Source: Rachicladosporium sp. CCFEE 5018
Lineage: Eukaryota > Ascomycota > Dothideomycetes > Cladosporiales > Cladosporiaceae
DNA: 64,000 bases
NCBI GenBank assembly: GCA_002077045.2
Contig: KZ111146.1
Span: 1,597,549-1,661,548, forward strand
Direction of reading: 5' to 3'
In this document: positions 9,901-21,609 of the stretch, in pieces
How positions within the stretch are numbered: the first letter of the stretch is position 1
Layout: every line of letters starts with the position of its first letter
Program-made: the position numbers and the translations under genes
Notes under the pieces: model-generated
What the model saw: the letters and a program-made list of their open reading frames with translations, nothing else
Told to the model about the DNA's origin: nothing
Database searches by the model: none

Positions 9901-10854
9901 CTGCTGGAGTTCCTGCAGAGCAGCGAGATCTATAGCTACGACAAGGCGATCGCGATCTGCGAGCACCGCCACTACATACCCGAGCTCGTTCACGTGCTAG
10001 GAAAGACTGGGCAGTTGAAGCGTGCGCTCTGGCTTATCATTGGTGAGCTTGGGGACGTGGTAAAAGCTATCAGCTTCGTCAAGGAGAACCCAGATCTATG
10101 GGAAGATTTGCTGGAGTACGGCATGGACAAGCCTACGTTCATTCGGGGCTTACTCGAGGAAGTCGGCACAGCAGTCGATCCAGTCGAGCTCGTTCGCCGA
10201 ATCCCGATCGGTCTCGAGATCCTGGGTCTCAAGCAAGGCTTGACGAGACTGGTGAAAGAGTACGAGATACAGCACTCCATCTCCGAAGGCGTGGCGAGAG
10301 TGCTGCGAGGCGAGGTCACTGCTGGCATGGATGTCCTGCGCGCCGGTCAGCGCAAGGCCGTGCGGTTTGATGTCGTGCATGAGAAGAAGGCGAATGATCT
10401 CGACATCACGACCAAAGACGTGCCAACGCAGGTTGATGGCGAAGCGAAAGTGCTGGTGCCGAAGCAGAAAGTGACCGTCAAGCCTGCCAAGCCTGGACAT
10501 TGCGTTGGGTGTGGCAAGGCTTTTCATGAAGATGGTGAGTACTAAATATGGGGTCTGTCGATTAACAGACCTCCAGCTGACGATCATGCAGAGAACGAGC
10601 CGCTTCTAGGCTTCGCGTGTGGCCACGTCTACCATCTCTCTTGCCTGCTGCGTGCGGCGAAAGACGATCCGACCCCGGACGACGACGAACGAATAGCACA
10701 GCAACTGCGCCAGCTTGGCTACGGCGATGCAAGACCTTCCGAGATACAAAGCTATGGTGGACGAAGTGTAGGTGCCAAAGTCGCGCACGCTCATGTCATT
10801 GGGAACGTGGTGCAGGGCGGATGTCAAAGGTGCTTTGTACCGGCAGGCGCATGA
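6941..10854 (+). pseudogene. VPS41: VPS41 (HOPS complex subunit), copy 1, with a one-base frameshift
   Basis: VPS41 is a subunit of the HOPS tethering complex for vacuole/late-endosome fusion. The reading frame from 6941 gives the acidic N-terminus, then KLKYAKLTASV and the WD40-type propeller (VVGTQDGNIHILG). It stops at 8732-8734 after an aberrant SPLSPA tail. Copy 2 carries one extra C in the equivalent of 8,686/8,687 and reads straight through into AMESGLKLFIHSPYDCVLAVKRDL, a hallmark of the family. In copy 1 the rest stays intact in the shifted frame: clathrin-type helical repeats to 10,534, a 57-base intron (10,535-10,591), then a C-terminal RING (CVGCGKAF...FACGHVYHLSCL) ending at 10,854. 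The gene would be normal but for one base, so either a fresh lesion or an assembly error. Confidence 0.85.
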
Positions 10855-11012
10855 AAAGCTTGACTACGAGCACATGCACGGATTCCGGATACTGTCGACT
10901 TCAGCGCGGTGTTTGGCGTTCTCTTGACCCAAAACTAGGGCATGTACTGGCGTTGTACATACCACTTTCCACGCAACATGCAAGAGGCAATCAGCGAACT
11001 AGAACCATCGCT

Positions 11013-12003
11013 TCACGCGCGGCCGGCCTTCCGTCCAGTGACTACCATGAACTCCGCCCTGTAGTAGATCTCCTCCCTCGTCATCGCCTCCTCGGTTCGA
11101 TTCAGCTGCTCCCACTCGTCTCCGCCCTCTCGCCATCGACTCCCCTTTTCATCAGCGCTCGACACCATCTTCATCATGCCCCTCATAGCGCCCACGACCG
11201 CCAGACTGAATCCCTTGCGAGTCTCCAGCACGCGATCCGAAGCCAGCAAGTCTTGCCGCACGTCCTCGAAGCCTGCTGCTCCGAAAATCGAATCAAGCCG
11301 TGCGACATCTCTGAAGCCTACACCTCGGCCGTCGATTTCGCTGACGATGGCACGCCTGAACGCGTCGGTGGAGTTGCGGATTTCGTACGCTGACGGGGAA
11401 GATTGGAGGACTGAGAGGTTGCTGTGGGATCCGTTAGTAAAAGGCGTTGCGGCTCAGAAAGAGTGCGGGTGGCTACCTACCCGAAGTTGGCTTCCTCCCA
11501 CTGCAGCCAACCGCCAGGCTTCAACAGCTTGAAGAGGTTCGTGCACGCTGTTTCCCAGGTCCCGGCCGGCAGACCGAGGATCAGGAGCCGGAGGTGGAGG
11601 ACGTCGAATGTGCCTTCTAGTTCGGCAGGCACGGCATCCAAGATGTTGAGCGTGGAGAAGCTGAAGTTCACGGGCGAGCTGGGAGGAAACTGCGCGTCGC
11701 TGATATCGAGGCCGTGAAATCTTGATGAGAGCGTGAGCAGCTTGGCAGATGCCCGGGCAGAGCTAGGGCTTACCTCCAATTCTCTGCATTGGGTTGGCTG
11801 GCGACGTCTAGCAGCCATGCACCAGTTCCTGTGCCCACATCCCCGATCAAGACGTCCTGTAATGCAAGAGTCTCGACGATGCGGGGGTGCAACAGGTGGC
11901 CTATATTCGTCTTCCAAACGATATGCTGGGCTTCCAAACGTTTGCTCTCATTGGTGTCGCGCGTGAGCTTGTAGGCGTCAGGGTAATCATTGGTCCTTGC
12001 CAT
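11013..12003 (-). CDS. SAM-dependent methyltransferase, UMTA/LaeA-like (methyltransferase A)
   Basis: Class I methyltransferase of the fungal UMTA type, often associated with secondary metabolism or regulation; substrate unknown. Three exons on the minus strand, 11774-12003, 11481-11720 and 11013-11421, give 292 aa. Introns are 53 and 58 bases; the first ends in AAG. The SAM-binding motif I is IGDVGTGTGAWLLDVA, followed by FHGLDISDAQFPP and the late motif LLKPGGWLQWEEANFG. The N-terminal YKLTRDTNESKRLEAQH is typical of the group. Exon lengths and phases match methyltransferase B at 28,675-29,760: exon 2 is 240 bases in both and both introns are phase 2. It lies alone, with no PKS or NRPS nearby. 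Confidence 0.85.
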
Positions 12004-12088
12004 TCTGCTTGGTCGGATTGATGATCTGGAGCGTAGACAGGTAGATGGGACGGGACTGTGAAAGGAATAGTGGACGTCTGGGACGTGG

Positions 12089-12094
12089 TATATA
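12089..12094 (-). promoter_or_regulatory. TATA-box-like element upstream of methyltransferase A
   Basis: TATATA about 86 bases upstream of the ATG at 12,003 on the same strand, within GCTATATACC. Position and sequence suit a TATA element of a regulated gene; most housekeeping genes here lack one. Confidence 0.4.
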
Positions 12095-12762
12095 GCTAGC
12101 TGTCAAAGGATCCAGCTGACCTACAACTGAAGGCTACTCCATTCGTCACAGCCAGCATCACCATTGTAACCCAAAGCGCAATGCTAGTATAAGCATTGCC
12201 TCTTCACACACATTCCCATCAGATCCGGCAGTCGGCCTGAAGTCGTCACAGGCCGTAAACCATAAGGAGCTAATGTGGGAGTGGATCTTGATCCCAGCGC
12301 TCGTCAAGGCCATCCATTCCTTCACCTCTACCCAAGCTCCAGGGTGCCTTGCTACCAAGCCCAAAGATAGGCCCGTTCGATAGCTTTGTCCATCTTAGCT
12401 TCAAAGCGTGATCCTAATGCTTGCGAATGCGGTGACAGCTGAGGTGAGGTGTACTCAAATACCGAGAGGGGGCTTAGGTCAAGCGTCGAACTCAAAGTTC
12501 GGCTGCGACTTTCCGAGTGCCGGGAAGCTGGGGGCCTAAGGTCTCGTGCATTGAAAGTGCACAAGGCCTGACACCAATCTCACTTGGTCATTGACTCGTC
12601 GCATTCCGATTTCCGAAGCTGAGAGATGCTGATGATGGTTACATCCGCGTGAGTCTCTCAAGACCTCATCATACCACGGCCGAGCCAGCGCGAATTCGGC
12701 GCGCACTTTAATTCGGGCTCGGGGCGATCAAATCGCATGCATCCGTGTAAGATACGCGAAGA
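12095..12762. other. Intergenic region between methyltransferase A and SMC4
   Basis: About 670 bases lie between the methyltransferase A promoter and the 3' end of SMC4. Only short shadow frames were seen. No RNA gene, repeat or recognisable motif was found. Confidence 0.5.
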
Positions 12763-15700
12763 TCAGTGCGCCGTGATGTAGTCCCGATTCTCGACCGTGA
12801 CGCTTTTCGTCTATCACACAAACAGTCAGCTTGTGTCCAGAACCAAGGCGTCGGACTCTTGGACAGCAATAGTACTCACCATATGATTGACTTTGTACAC
12901 CCCCACCAAACGCTCCGCCAACTCGAACATATTGTTCCGCAGCGAAATAACAATGAACTGCGCGTTCTTCGTCCGCTCCTTGATGTAGGCCGCCACAATC
13001 GACACCTAACGAAGTCCATGTCAGCATCGCCCTCATCCATCTCTAGACACAGAATCGCAACTCACATTTCTGAAATCCAACGCCGCATCAATCTCATCCA
13101 TAACATACAACGGCGTCGGCCGAAAACAATGCAGCGCAAACACCAGCGCCAATGAACTGAGCGTCTTCTCCCCTCCACTCAAATTCGCGATATTTTTCCA
13201 GCTCTTCTTCGGCGGCATCACTGAGAACAAAATCCCTTCCGCGAATGGGTCTAATGAATCGACGAGCTCCAACTCTGCGTTGCCGCCCATGGTGATCATC
13301 TGATACATTTCCTTGAGGCGCAGCGAGATGAGGGAGAAGCCTGCCATGAAACCTTCGAGGCGGAGGCGGCGGAGGGAGTCGGTTCTCGACTTCGCGGAAT
13401 CACGTAGAGAAAGACTCTCGTTTAGCGATTCGAGGCGGGACGAGTGCTCGTTGCAGCGGCGGCGGTACTCAGCCAGGACTGTCAGCTCCACAGCTGTTGC
13501 GGTCCGCTCTTCCAGACCGGCGATGGAGGCTTTGAGCTGGTCTTTACTCAGATCCGCGATTTCATCTGGTGACAGCGCAGCAGGTGGTTCGCGAGGCAAC
13601 TCCTCGCCTTCCTCGCTGTAGTTCGTTAGAGTCAGTTTACCCAGCTTCTCCTCCCAGTGATGCAGCCGCTTCTCGTTATCGGCTAGAATCTTCTGGTGCT
13701 CGGTGAGCTTATTCCGCAGCTCTACCTCCGCGCCTCTCGTCTCGTTCAGCTCCGCGATCTGCGCGTCAAGGGTCGACTTCAAAGTCGCGAGCTCCTCTTT
13801 CCGCTCATCGAGTGCTTGCTGAGCTTCTTCGGCTTGGCGGCGAAAGCCGGAGGTGTCTTTACTCTGGTTGCGGACATCGGTCTCGACTTTCTCTTGCTCG
13901 CTAGCCAACTTCTCAAGCTCGGCGGTGGTCTCGGAGTGCGTGGATTCGTGCTTCTTGCCTTGCTTCTCGGCCTTCGTCTGGCTGATCTCAGCAGCACTGA
14001 GCTCCTCCGCGCGGGTGTCGATCTCCTCTTTGAGACCGTCGACCTTGGTTTTCTGGCTGCGAAGCTTGAGGCCGCCGACTTCCATGATCTTGTCTTGGAG
14101 GGCTTGAATCTCGGCTTCGATGCCGGCGCTCTCTGACTGAAGTTTCTCGACTTCCTTTTGCAGCGAAGCGATCGACTTCTCGAGACTGGAGATCTTGGAC
14201 CGCTCAGTCTTCGAAGGCTGCTGCTCGGCGCCGATCTCTTGGATCCGCTTCTGTGCATCGGTGATGTTGCGCTCTATGCTGTCGAGCTCAAGCCCTAGCT
14301 TTTGGGCTTGGGTATCAAGCATCGGCATCTGCGCTTGCAAATCTAGGAGCTGGCCTTGCAGCTCCCGCTGCGACTCCTGTAGCTCAGCATACTGCTGCTC
14401 CACTGCATCTCGATCTACTTCCAGCTTGCCGACTTGCTCTTTCGAGACATCTGAAGTGAGCTTCGAGGACATACCGCCCTTCGCCATCTTCGTGCCACCA
14501 CCGCTCATTGTGCCGGACTTGTCAATCAGCTGGCCGTCAAGCGTGACGACACGCCATCGCTTTGCACCGTACGCGATACGATTCGCTTGCTCGAGATCCT
14601 TGGCTACGAGAGTGTTCTGCAGCACGCTGTAGAAGGGTGGGTTGAAACGATCGTGCTTGCTTTTGACCAGGTCAAAGAGGCGAGGCACGTTCTCGGGAGT
14701 CTCCAGAGCGGAGAGGTCGCGATGCGGTAGCCGATCAAGCAGGATGAAGTTCGCACGGCCGAGGTTGTTCTTGCGGAGGTAGTCGATACACTGTTGGCCG
14801 ACTTCGACGGTGTCAACGACCAGGTTGTCGAGAGCCGGACAGGCGGTGGAGATTGCGACATCGTACTTCTGGTCAATGGCTCCGAGGTTGCCGAGCCGGC
14901 CATGAAAGCCGTCGATGCGGCCAGATTCCTTCAATCGATTCAAGCCAGAGAGTACGTTTCCTTGACTTTGAGTAGATGACAGACTGGCGCGAGCTTCATC
15001 AGCCTTTTCCCTGGCGCCAGCCAGCTTAGCCTTTAGCTTCGGCTCTTCAGTTGCGAGCTGCTCAAGCTGCTGCTGCAACTTCTGCGACTCCTTCTCGGCG
15101 CTCTTCCGCTGCTTCTTACATGTCTCGAGCTCTGCGGACTTGACTGCCTGTTGCTCTTGCAACGTCGCAATCTTCGCTTCAGTCTCAGCTACTACAGTCG
15201 CGCCCGCACTCTCTCGCTCATGTAGTATGTCAAGCTCACTCTGCGCGACTGCGATGGCAGACTGCTTCTCGTTGATCTTGGCATTCCAGGGCTCCAGCAA
15301 TTTCTGCTTGGCGGCGATATCGTCACTCAGACCCTGTGTCTTGCCCTTCAAGCTCTCGCGAATCTCGGTCAGCTTCTTGTCTTCCGCCTGCATCTCCCGC
15401 TCCAGCTCCTCGATCTCGCCGGTGATCCGTCCGATGTCCTCAGCAGCTTGCTTAGCCTGTGTTGAAGACTCCTGAATGCCATACTTGGCGCTCTCGAAGG
15501 TCTTCTCGAGCTTCTTGGCCTTGTTAGTGAGGAACTTTTTCTTCTCCTCGAACTTGACAGTGTCTTTGTCTAGCTTCGCCAGCTCCTTGACGATACCCTG
15601 CGTGTCTTTCTCGAGCTTCTCATACTCCTTTGAGCCAACCTTATACTCCTTCTCCAGTCGCTTGATGTCATCTTCACCACCTTGATGGCGTTGTAGCTCA

Positions 15701-17253
15701 TCGTTCAATTGCTCCTGGATCTGAGCGATAGCTTCATCAGTGACTTGAATGTTGTCACCATACTCCGACACATATAGCTGATAGAGCGCCGATTGCTTCA
15801 ACGCAAGATCATTCTCGTCACGGATGTAGGCTAGAGCCTTGTTCTTCTTGTCTTCGAGCCCGTTCTTCTCCTTCTCAACATGTTGCACTCGAGTACTCTT
15901 CTCAAGACAGACTTCGTTGAGCTGCTCGGTCTCTGCGGCGGCTTCATCGATGGGCGTCTTGTACTTTGAGGTGCCGATGATGTCTTCCAGATACTCCAGC
16001 AGCCCATCGTCGTGCTCAGATGCGGCTTTAGGCTTCATCTGTGCAATTGACTCAACCTCTCCTTGCAAGATGAGGAAGCGCTTGTGGTCTAGGTCCACGC
16101 CCTTGCCCTTCAGCAGCGTGGTGACAGCCGTGAAGTCCGATGTTCGCCCGTTGATGTAGTATTTGCTGCTGTTGTTCTTGAACGCTCGTCTAGATACCAG
16201 TAGTTGTGAGTCTGGCACTATGACCGTACTTCCGTCCGGCTGGTCCATGACTTCCTGGAACTGCACCTCGACCTCGCAGAACTCCAGATCCGGAAAGCCA
16301 GCACTGTTATGTATGAGCGCCGAGATCTTGCCTTGTCGCATCTTGCTCGCTCGGAAGCCGAAGACGAACAGCAACGAGTCAATGACGTTACTTTTCCCAG
16401 AGCCGTTGGGCCCGACAACAGATGAGAAAGAGGCGTGGAAGGGCCCGACCGCTTGCCTTCCAGCGTAGGACTTGAAGTTCGTTAAGATCAAATATGTGAT
16501 CGTCATCCTAGCCGTGGGCTCGGCCGGCTCTTGCATTTGCGGCACACCCAATGCTCTTGTGCGCACCACGATGTCCATTGGTCGCTCCATCTGCGTGACC
16601 TGCGCATCTACCTTCCGCACCTCAGTCTTGATTGCCCGTTCTGGCGAGAGTGCCTTGACAGTAGCCTGTGTCTCATCGTCCACCATAGAAGCATTCTCGT
16701 CGACTGGGTCCAGAGTCCTCGAGACAGCTCTTGGCGTCTGCTCATTCACAGCAGTCTCGGTGATATCTGACAACGGTGTGCCATGTCTCAGTGCTGAGGG
16801 TTCAGGTGATGCGGTGGGCTCAGGGATGAGCATGGAGGCCTCCAGATCCGGCGCATCTGAAGCGATGCTGACTTGCGACACGCGACTTTTGCGTGCAGCA
16901 CGCGCATCTTTGACCGTTCGTCGCTTGGGCGCGACCTTCTTCGTGGGTGAGGTCGGACCATCTACCACGCTCTCTGGAGGGCTGAAGATCTGAGATGGCT
17001 CAATTGATTCGCCGGTTCGTGTACGTCGAGCTGCCTCTCTCCTCGGAGTGGTAGCAACACTCGCTGTCGTTCGCCGTCGCGGCGATGATCGTGCACTGTT
17101 CGGTGCGGGTGTGTAGTCCTCTTCTTGCTGTTCAGCCTGCTGTGCTTGGGATACAGCACTGTTCTCTATGTCGGAGCTATTGTCGTCCTCCACCACCACC
17201 TTCCTCCTGCTCGCTGCCCGACGCGATGGTCGCTCTGGCGATGCTGCAGACAT
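12763..17253 (-). CDS. SMC4: Condensin subunit SMC4
   Basis: SMC-family ATPase of condensin, pairing with SMC2 to compact mitotic chromosomes. Exons on the minus strand: 13066-17253, 12880-13005 and 12763-12810, with 60- and 69-base introns close to the 3' end, give 1453 aa. Walker A is GPNGSGKS at about residues 281-288. Long coiled coils flank a hinge (GFHGRLGNLGAIDQKYD onward). The C-terminal head has LSGGEKTLSSLAL and the Walker B LYVMDEIDAALDFRN; the second exon continues VSIVAAYIKERTKNAQF and the last ends TKSVTVENRDYITAH. The frame is open upstream to 17,484, but the ATG at 17,253 (MSAASPERPSRR) is the likely start. Residues 1-250 are low-complexity, Ser/Pro/Arg-rich and probably phosphorylated. 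Confidence 0.93.
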
Positions 17254-17632
17254 CCTGACGGTCTCACGCTCGGTACTGTTATCGTCGGTGTCGTCAATGT
17301 CGCCGGCGCATCTTCGTCTCGTAGTGCAGTAAACAAACGGGATAAGTTCCGCGTCTGAGATAGGGTTCGTCGGCACGAGCCTTTGCCTAGCGCGTTCCGA
17401 CCTCCTGTGGTGGAGAACGTCCGCGAGGTGCACCACCACAGACGGCTCCACGACAGAACGCCTCGCAGCAAGCATCTCGGACAATTTCTACACATTCCTA
17501 CAGTCGCTATGTGCGCCTTGGCTGGAACAGGCAGTCTGTAAACTACAGCTAACAATACGACGAGGGTGCTTCATGCGCCTGCACAATTTCCATCGACACG
17601 ACGGAGTAAGCCGGGGCGTGTGAACACACAGC
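17254..17632. other. Divergent intergenic region, SMC4 / F-box gene
   Basis: About 380 bases between divergent start codons. A forkhead-type core GTAAAC occurs at 17,538-17,543, which is of interest for a cell-cycle gene, but one six-base match is weak. The proximal part on the SMC4 side is an open frame and could be 5' leader. Confidence 0.35.
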
Positions 17633-20516
17633 ATGGAGGGTGTTGTACTGTCCACCGCCTCAACAGGCCAAAGTGAAGCTGGCGCTGCAGCTCTTCATGA
17701 GGACGACAGCAGGCACTATGCGATCACGGCTTCACAAGTCCCCAAGCCGACACTCACATCAGCACCCATACTCCTCCCCAGCCTCCCACTTGAACCGAAC
17801 GCCAAGAATATGGGCACTCGCTTTCACGAGGACTGCCACGAGATCGATATGTCAGGACCTCGACTGCGATCTAGTCGTGTGTGGAAGGGCAAAGGCAAGG
17901 AGGCGGTCAGCATAGAGAAGGAGGCTAAGAAGCCACTTGGACTGCTGGACCTCCCCGTGGACGTGCTCAAGGACATCGTGCGCGAGGTCACGCACACGAA
18001 TGACTTGACTTCGTTGGCGCTCTGTCATAGTGCGCTGCATCGCTTGACGACACCTCACATCTACTCTCGCTTCGATATTGTCTGGCCAGACAGCACCACC
18101 CACTCAGAGCCAAGGTCCGGGGTGGACGCGCTTACATATGGTCTCGCGACCCTGGTCATGGCGGAGGAGGTGTTTGGAGAAGCTCCAGAGCAACGCGAAG
18201 CGCAGAGCAACCGCTTTGTGAAGTCTGGCCAGGGCAGAGCAACGGACATGGCCGTGAGACGGCGAAGAGGCAACCACTACGCTCACTTCACGAGGAAATT
18301 CTCGCTGGGCAACGGACCTGCGGACTGGGTGCAGGAGTATCTCATTTCCAAGGAGGGAGGCAAGATGCTCGGCACACTTGTTGCACTGGCTGTAGCGCGC
18401 ATGCGCGCATTGGAGACGTTCGTCTGGGACATGCCGACCGGCATACTGAGGGATGTGTGGGCAGCACTTGCATCGCTGGGCGATCGTGAAGCTTGTCGAC
18501 TGGAGAAAGTCTGGGTGCGCTTCCACGATAACTCATACGACAACCTCGCACCGCCTCCACCACCATACGCAGCAGCAATGCCAGCACTCCATCCGAATCT
18601 CGCGCAGAGCAGCACACTCAGACCAGCATCGCAGATCAAGCCTGCAGATCTTGACCGTGTCGAGCATCCAAGCTTTTCAGGGTTGCCTGCACTGCGAAGC
18701 CTCAGTGTACTGGACATCGATGAGCTGGCTTACATCGACGAGATGGCAGTGTTGATTGGTCGATCACTGGACAAGCTGCGGGAGCTGAGAGTCGGCATCG
18801 CGCGGCATGCAGTCACGCGAAGCTGGGCAACCGTCTGGGAGGGTGATAATCTACCGCAGGTGGACACTGAGAACCCGACGGCTGGCTTTCTCACTATCGG
18901 CGAAAAGCGTCAAGGCGGTGTGCTGGGTACACTGGTCGGCTTCGTGCATGACATGAGGCCTAAGATGGAGCTTCCATTGCGGAGGAAGAAAAGGCCTATG
19001 GCTCCGCCACCTGAGCTGGCATGCACCCCTGCGGCGTCTGCTGGTGCTCCTCGCAGACCTTCAGAAGAAGGCGCCGAGGCCGAAGCGGCTGAAGAGTCGA
19101 CCGAAGCTGCTACACCACCGCCATTGTTCTCGCCAGGACTCAGCCCACCTGGTACAGATGCAGCACTAGACAACGACCCACTTGTCGCAAGCAGCCGCTC
19201 TCCCTCGCCGCAACCTCCACCATCGAACTCGATACCTCCGGAAACACCTCCCGACGATCCGGACGACGTCTCTGACGCGGAGTCTCTACAGGAGACGCCC
19301 AGACCGAAGCGATTGGAGCATCGTCTCTCACTCGATAAGCTTGAGCTTGAGCGCGTTGCACTCTCCATACCCGTCCTACGCGCAGCAATAGACTGGTCCC
19401 GGCTGACCTCTCTCACACTGCTTCATTGTCAGAACCACGAAGCCTTCTGGAAGTCGCTTCGCCGCATTTTCTGCCCTACTCCCAAGTCTCCTTCCTACGC
19501 CACATCCCGACGCGCGTCAAACAGCAGTACACCCCGTAAAAGCCACAAGAATTCAATCACGTCCTCCGGTCTGGTAATGCAATACAACCTCAACCTCAAG
19601 CGAATACACACCAACACCGTCTCCTCTTCTCTCATAGCCTTCCTGAAAGAAACCCTCGCGCCTAACAGTCTCGAAGTGCTCTTCTTGCAGGAAGGCCGTA
19701 GCTACTCATCCGCAGTGACGATCGATGCAATCTACCGCGGTCCCTTACGTCGCCATCGCCAATCCCTTCGCAAGATTCTGATCGACAGCTCAGAGAAGAA
19801 CGCTGAAGGCCAGCCAACTAGCTCCTCCAAGTGGCGTCGCTGGATGCTCACTAGAGACATCCTAGCGTTTATCTGCAGTGGCAAGATGCCTGCGCTGCGA
19901 GAGCTGGGTATGGCGGTCGACTATCATGACTGGGTAAGCACCTTCCTCCTTAGCATATCACGCGTTTCGATACTAATGACCGCGACAGCACTTCTTCCTG
20001 CAACGCCTCCCCTCAATCCCACACCTCCGCTCCCTGTATATCCCCTTCCTTGCCGATCACGTGCACGGCGCGAGCGTCGACCCGCGTGAGCTCGCCTCAC
20101 AAATCGTGGACATTGTGGCGCTGAGACCGGAGGTCGAGCTCTGCTATATGGGCATTGCGAACAAATGTTTTGAAATTCTCGAAACCCGGAAGGACCACGA
20201 CAGTCGCAACGAGTCGCGGCTTGGCCTCGGCAGAGATCAAGATAACGACGCCTCCGGCTCTGGAGCAGAGGATGCTGACGACGACGGAGACGAAGATGGC
20301 GAGGACGAGGGCGACGATGAAGGAGAAGAAGAGGCTGGCGAGGAGACTGAGAGTGACGTCGAGGAATCCGGAGATGGGGAGGACAGCGAAAGCGAGAGCG
20401 AGGGCAGTGTAGGGGCTGGAGGGAAGGGTAGTGGACCAGCACGGCTGAGGTTACGGGAAATTCTGTTTTACGACGACAAGGTTGCGGTGTTCAAGGCGAG
20501 GCATGGGAGGCTTTGA
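17633..20516 (+). CDS. F-box protein, fungal-specific, with acidic C-terminus
   Basis: Probable substrate adaptor of an SCF ubiquitin ligase. Exons 17633-19933 and 19989-20516 (55-base intron, GTAAGC...ACAG, phase 0) give 942 aa. The F-box is at residues 102-146 (LGLLDLPVDVLKDIVREV...LALCHSALHRL). Downstream is a long leucine-rich-like region with repeated short alpha/beta units (LRSLSVLDIDEL, LTSLTLLHCQN, LRELGMAVDYHDW), interrupted by a Pro/Ser/Ala-rich linker around 460-560. Exon 2 ends with a run of Asp/Glu/Gly and then LRLREILFYDDKVAVFKARHG. The substrate is unknown. Alternative starts (Met60, Met73) would keep the F-box. Confidence 0.85.
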
Positions 20517-20929
20517 GGGCGGTGCGAACTGGTGATGGCTTAGCATTGGTAATGGGACTTGCGTTGATCGTAAGCGCTCGGGTATGAGGGACGATGTGGC
20601 TATGACTTGATGTGATCAGGAATGGGAAGGAAGGGAGGGAGCTGTAAATACATAGGTAATTGCACATATTAGGCCTGTCGCTGGCTACCGCTCGGGTTTC
20701 GACGGAGATAAGATAGCGTGTCGTATCTTACGCTCAGACGTCACGAGCCTAAGGTCACCTGCTGGCTCTACGTATTGAGCAGCCTGACCTGCATAGGTAG
20801 ACCCAATTACCTTGACCTCTCGCTCCTCACCGTCCTCCAAACTCCTGCCTTCGACGACGTCCCAAGAGCTCAGTTCCCGTCCACACATCCCACCCCACCA
20901 AGCAATCCCACACTCAACCACGCATAAGC
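20517..20929. other. Intergenic region, F-box gene to PKR1
   Basis: About 410 bases holding the 3' end of the F-box gene and the PKR1 promoter. The last 100 bases before PKR1 are pyrimidine-rich on the coding strand, as is common in fungal leaders. Nothing else was recognised. Confidence 0.45.
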
Positions 20930-21481
20930 ATGGCCACCTTCCTCACCGACCTCTGGGAATCAGTCTTCACGCCCGGCCCGACCTCCACTCTCCTAGTCGC
21001 TACAAATGTCTCCTTCGGCTCGCTGCAACTCCTACTCCTCGGCCTCTTACTCGCAACTTACAGCATACACTTCATCATCTTATCGGTACTCTGTGGAGGC
21101 TTGTGGTGGAGTATAAATTGGTTTGCTAGTGAGGTGAGCGCTGTGAGAGCGGAGGAGGAGGAGAAAGAGCGACAGGCCAAAGTGGATGGAAAGCGGGGAG
21201 TGGGAGAGGAAGGCGGGACAGATGGAGAGGAGGGAGATGATGAGGGGGAGAGTACGGAGGTTGAGGATGAGGTGGTGAGGAGTGTTGGGGATTTGAGAGT
21301 CGGAGGGGAGACTGTGGGTGGGGTGAAGGAGGTGCGGAGCAGTGGGCTAGAAGTTCCTATGGCAGCAGATGCGAGGCAGAGGATGCCGACGAGAAGTGGG
21401 AGTGGGAATGGGAACGGGGATGGCGCGAGGAGTGAGATCAGTACGGATAGTGAGTGGGAGAAGGTGGACGGAGAGCGATAA
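20930..21481 (+). CDS. PKR1: PKR1-like ER protein, V-ATPase assembly factor
   Basis: Homologue of yeast Pkr1, an ER membrane protein needed for assembly of the V-ATPase Vo sector. Intronless, 183 aa. The first 65 residues carry the family signature: FLTDLWESVFTPG, TLLVATNVSFGSLQL and two close hydrophobic helices ending GGLWWSINWFASE. The remaining part is a charged, Glu/Gly/Ser-rich tail of low complexity, longer than in yeast and with purine-rich codons. Convergent with the UCH gene (129 bases between stops). Confidence 0.85.
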   Translation: MATFLTDLWESVFTPGPTSTLLVATNVSFGSLQLLLLGLLLATYSIHFIILSVLCGGLWWSINWFASEVSAVRAEEEEKERQAKVDGKRGVGEEGGTDGEEGDDEGESTEVEDEVVRSVGDLRVGGETVGGVKEVRSSGLEVPMAADARQRMPTRSGSGNGNGDGARSEISTDSEWEKVDGER

Positions 21482-21609
21482 GTCTGGCAACCAGCCTAAC
21501 CTGACATACACCATCGTGTGTTTCTATACATTGCTCCGCAGAGCTGGGGTATCATATGCTATATCCATCCTCTACCGTACTGTTGCGTCAGGCCACTGGT
21601 AGTCAGTGC

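Noticed and set aside
17538..17543. Forkhead site controlling SMC4
   Set aside because: A single six-base match has high chance probability; mentioned only as a weak note in the intergenic entry.
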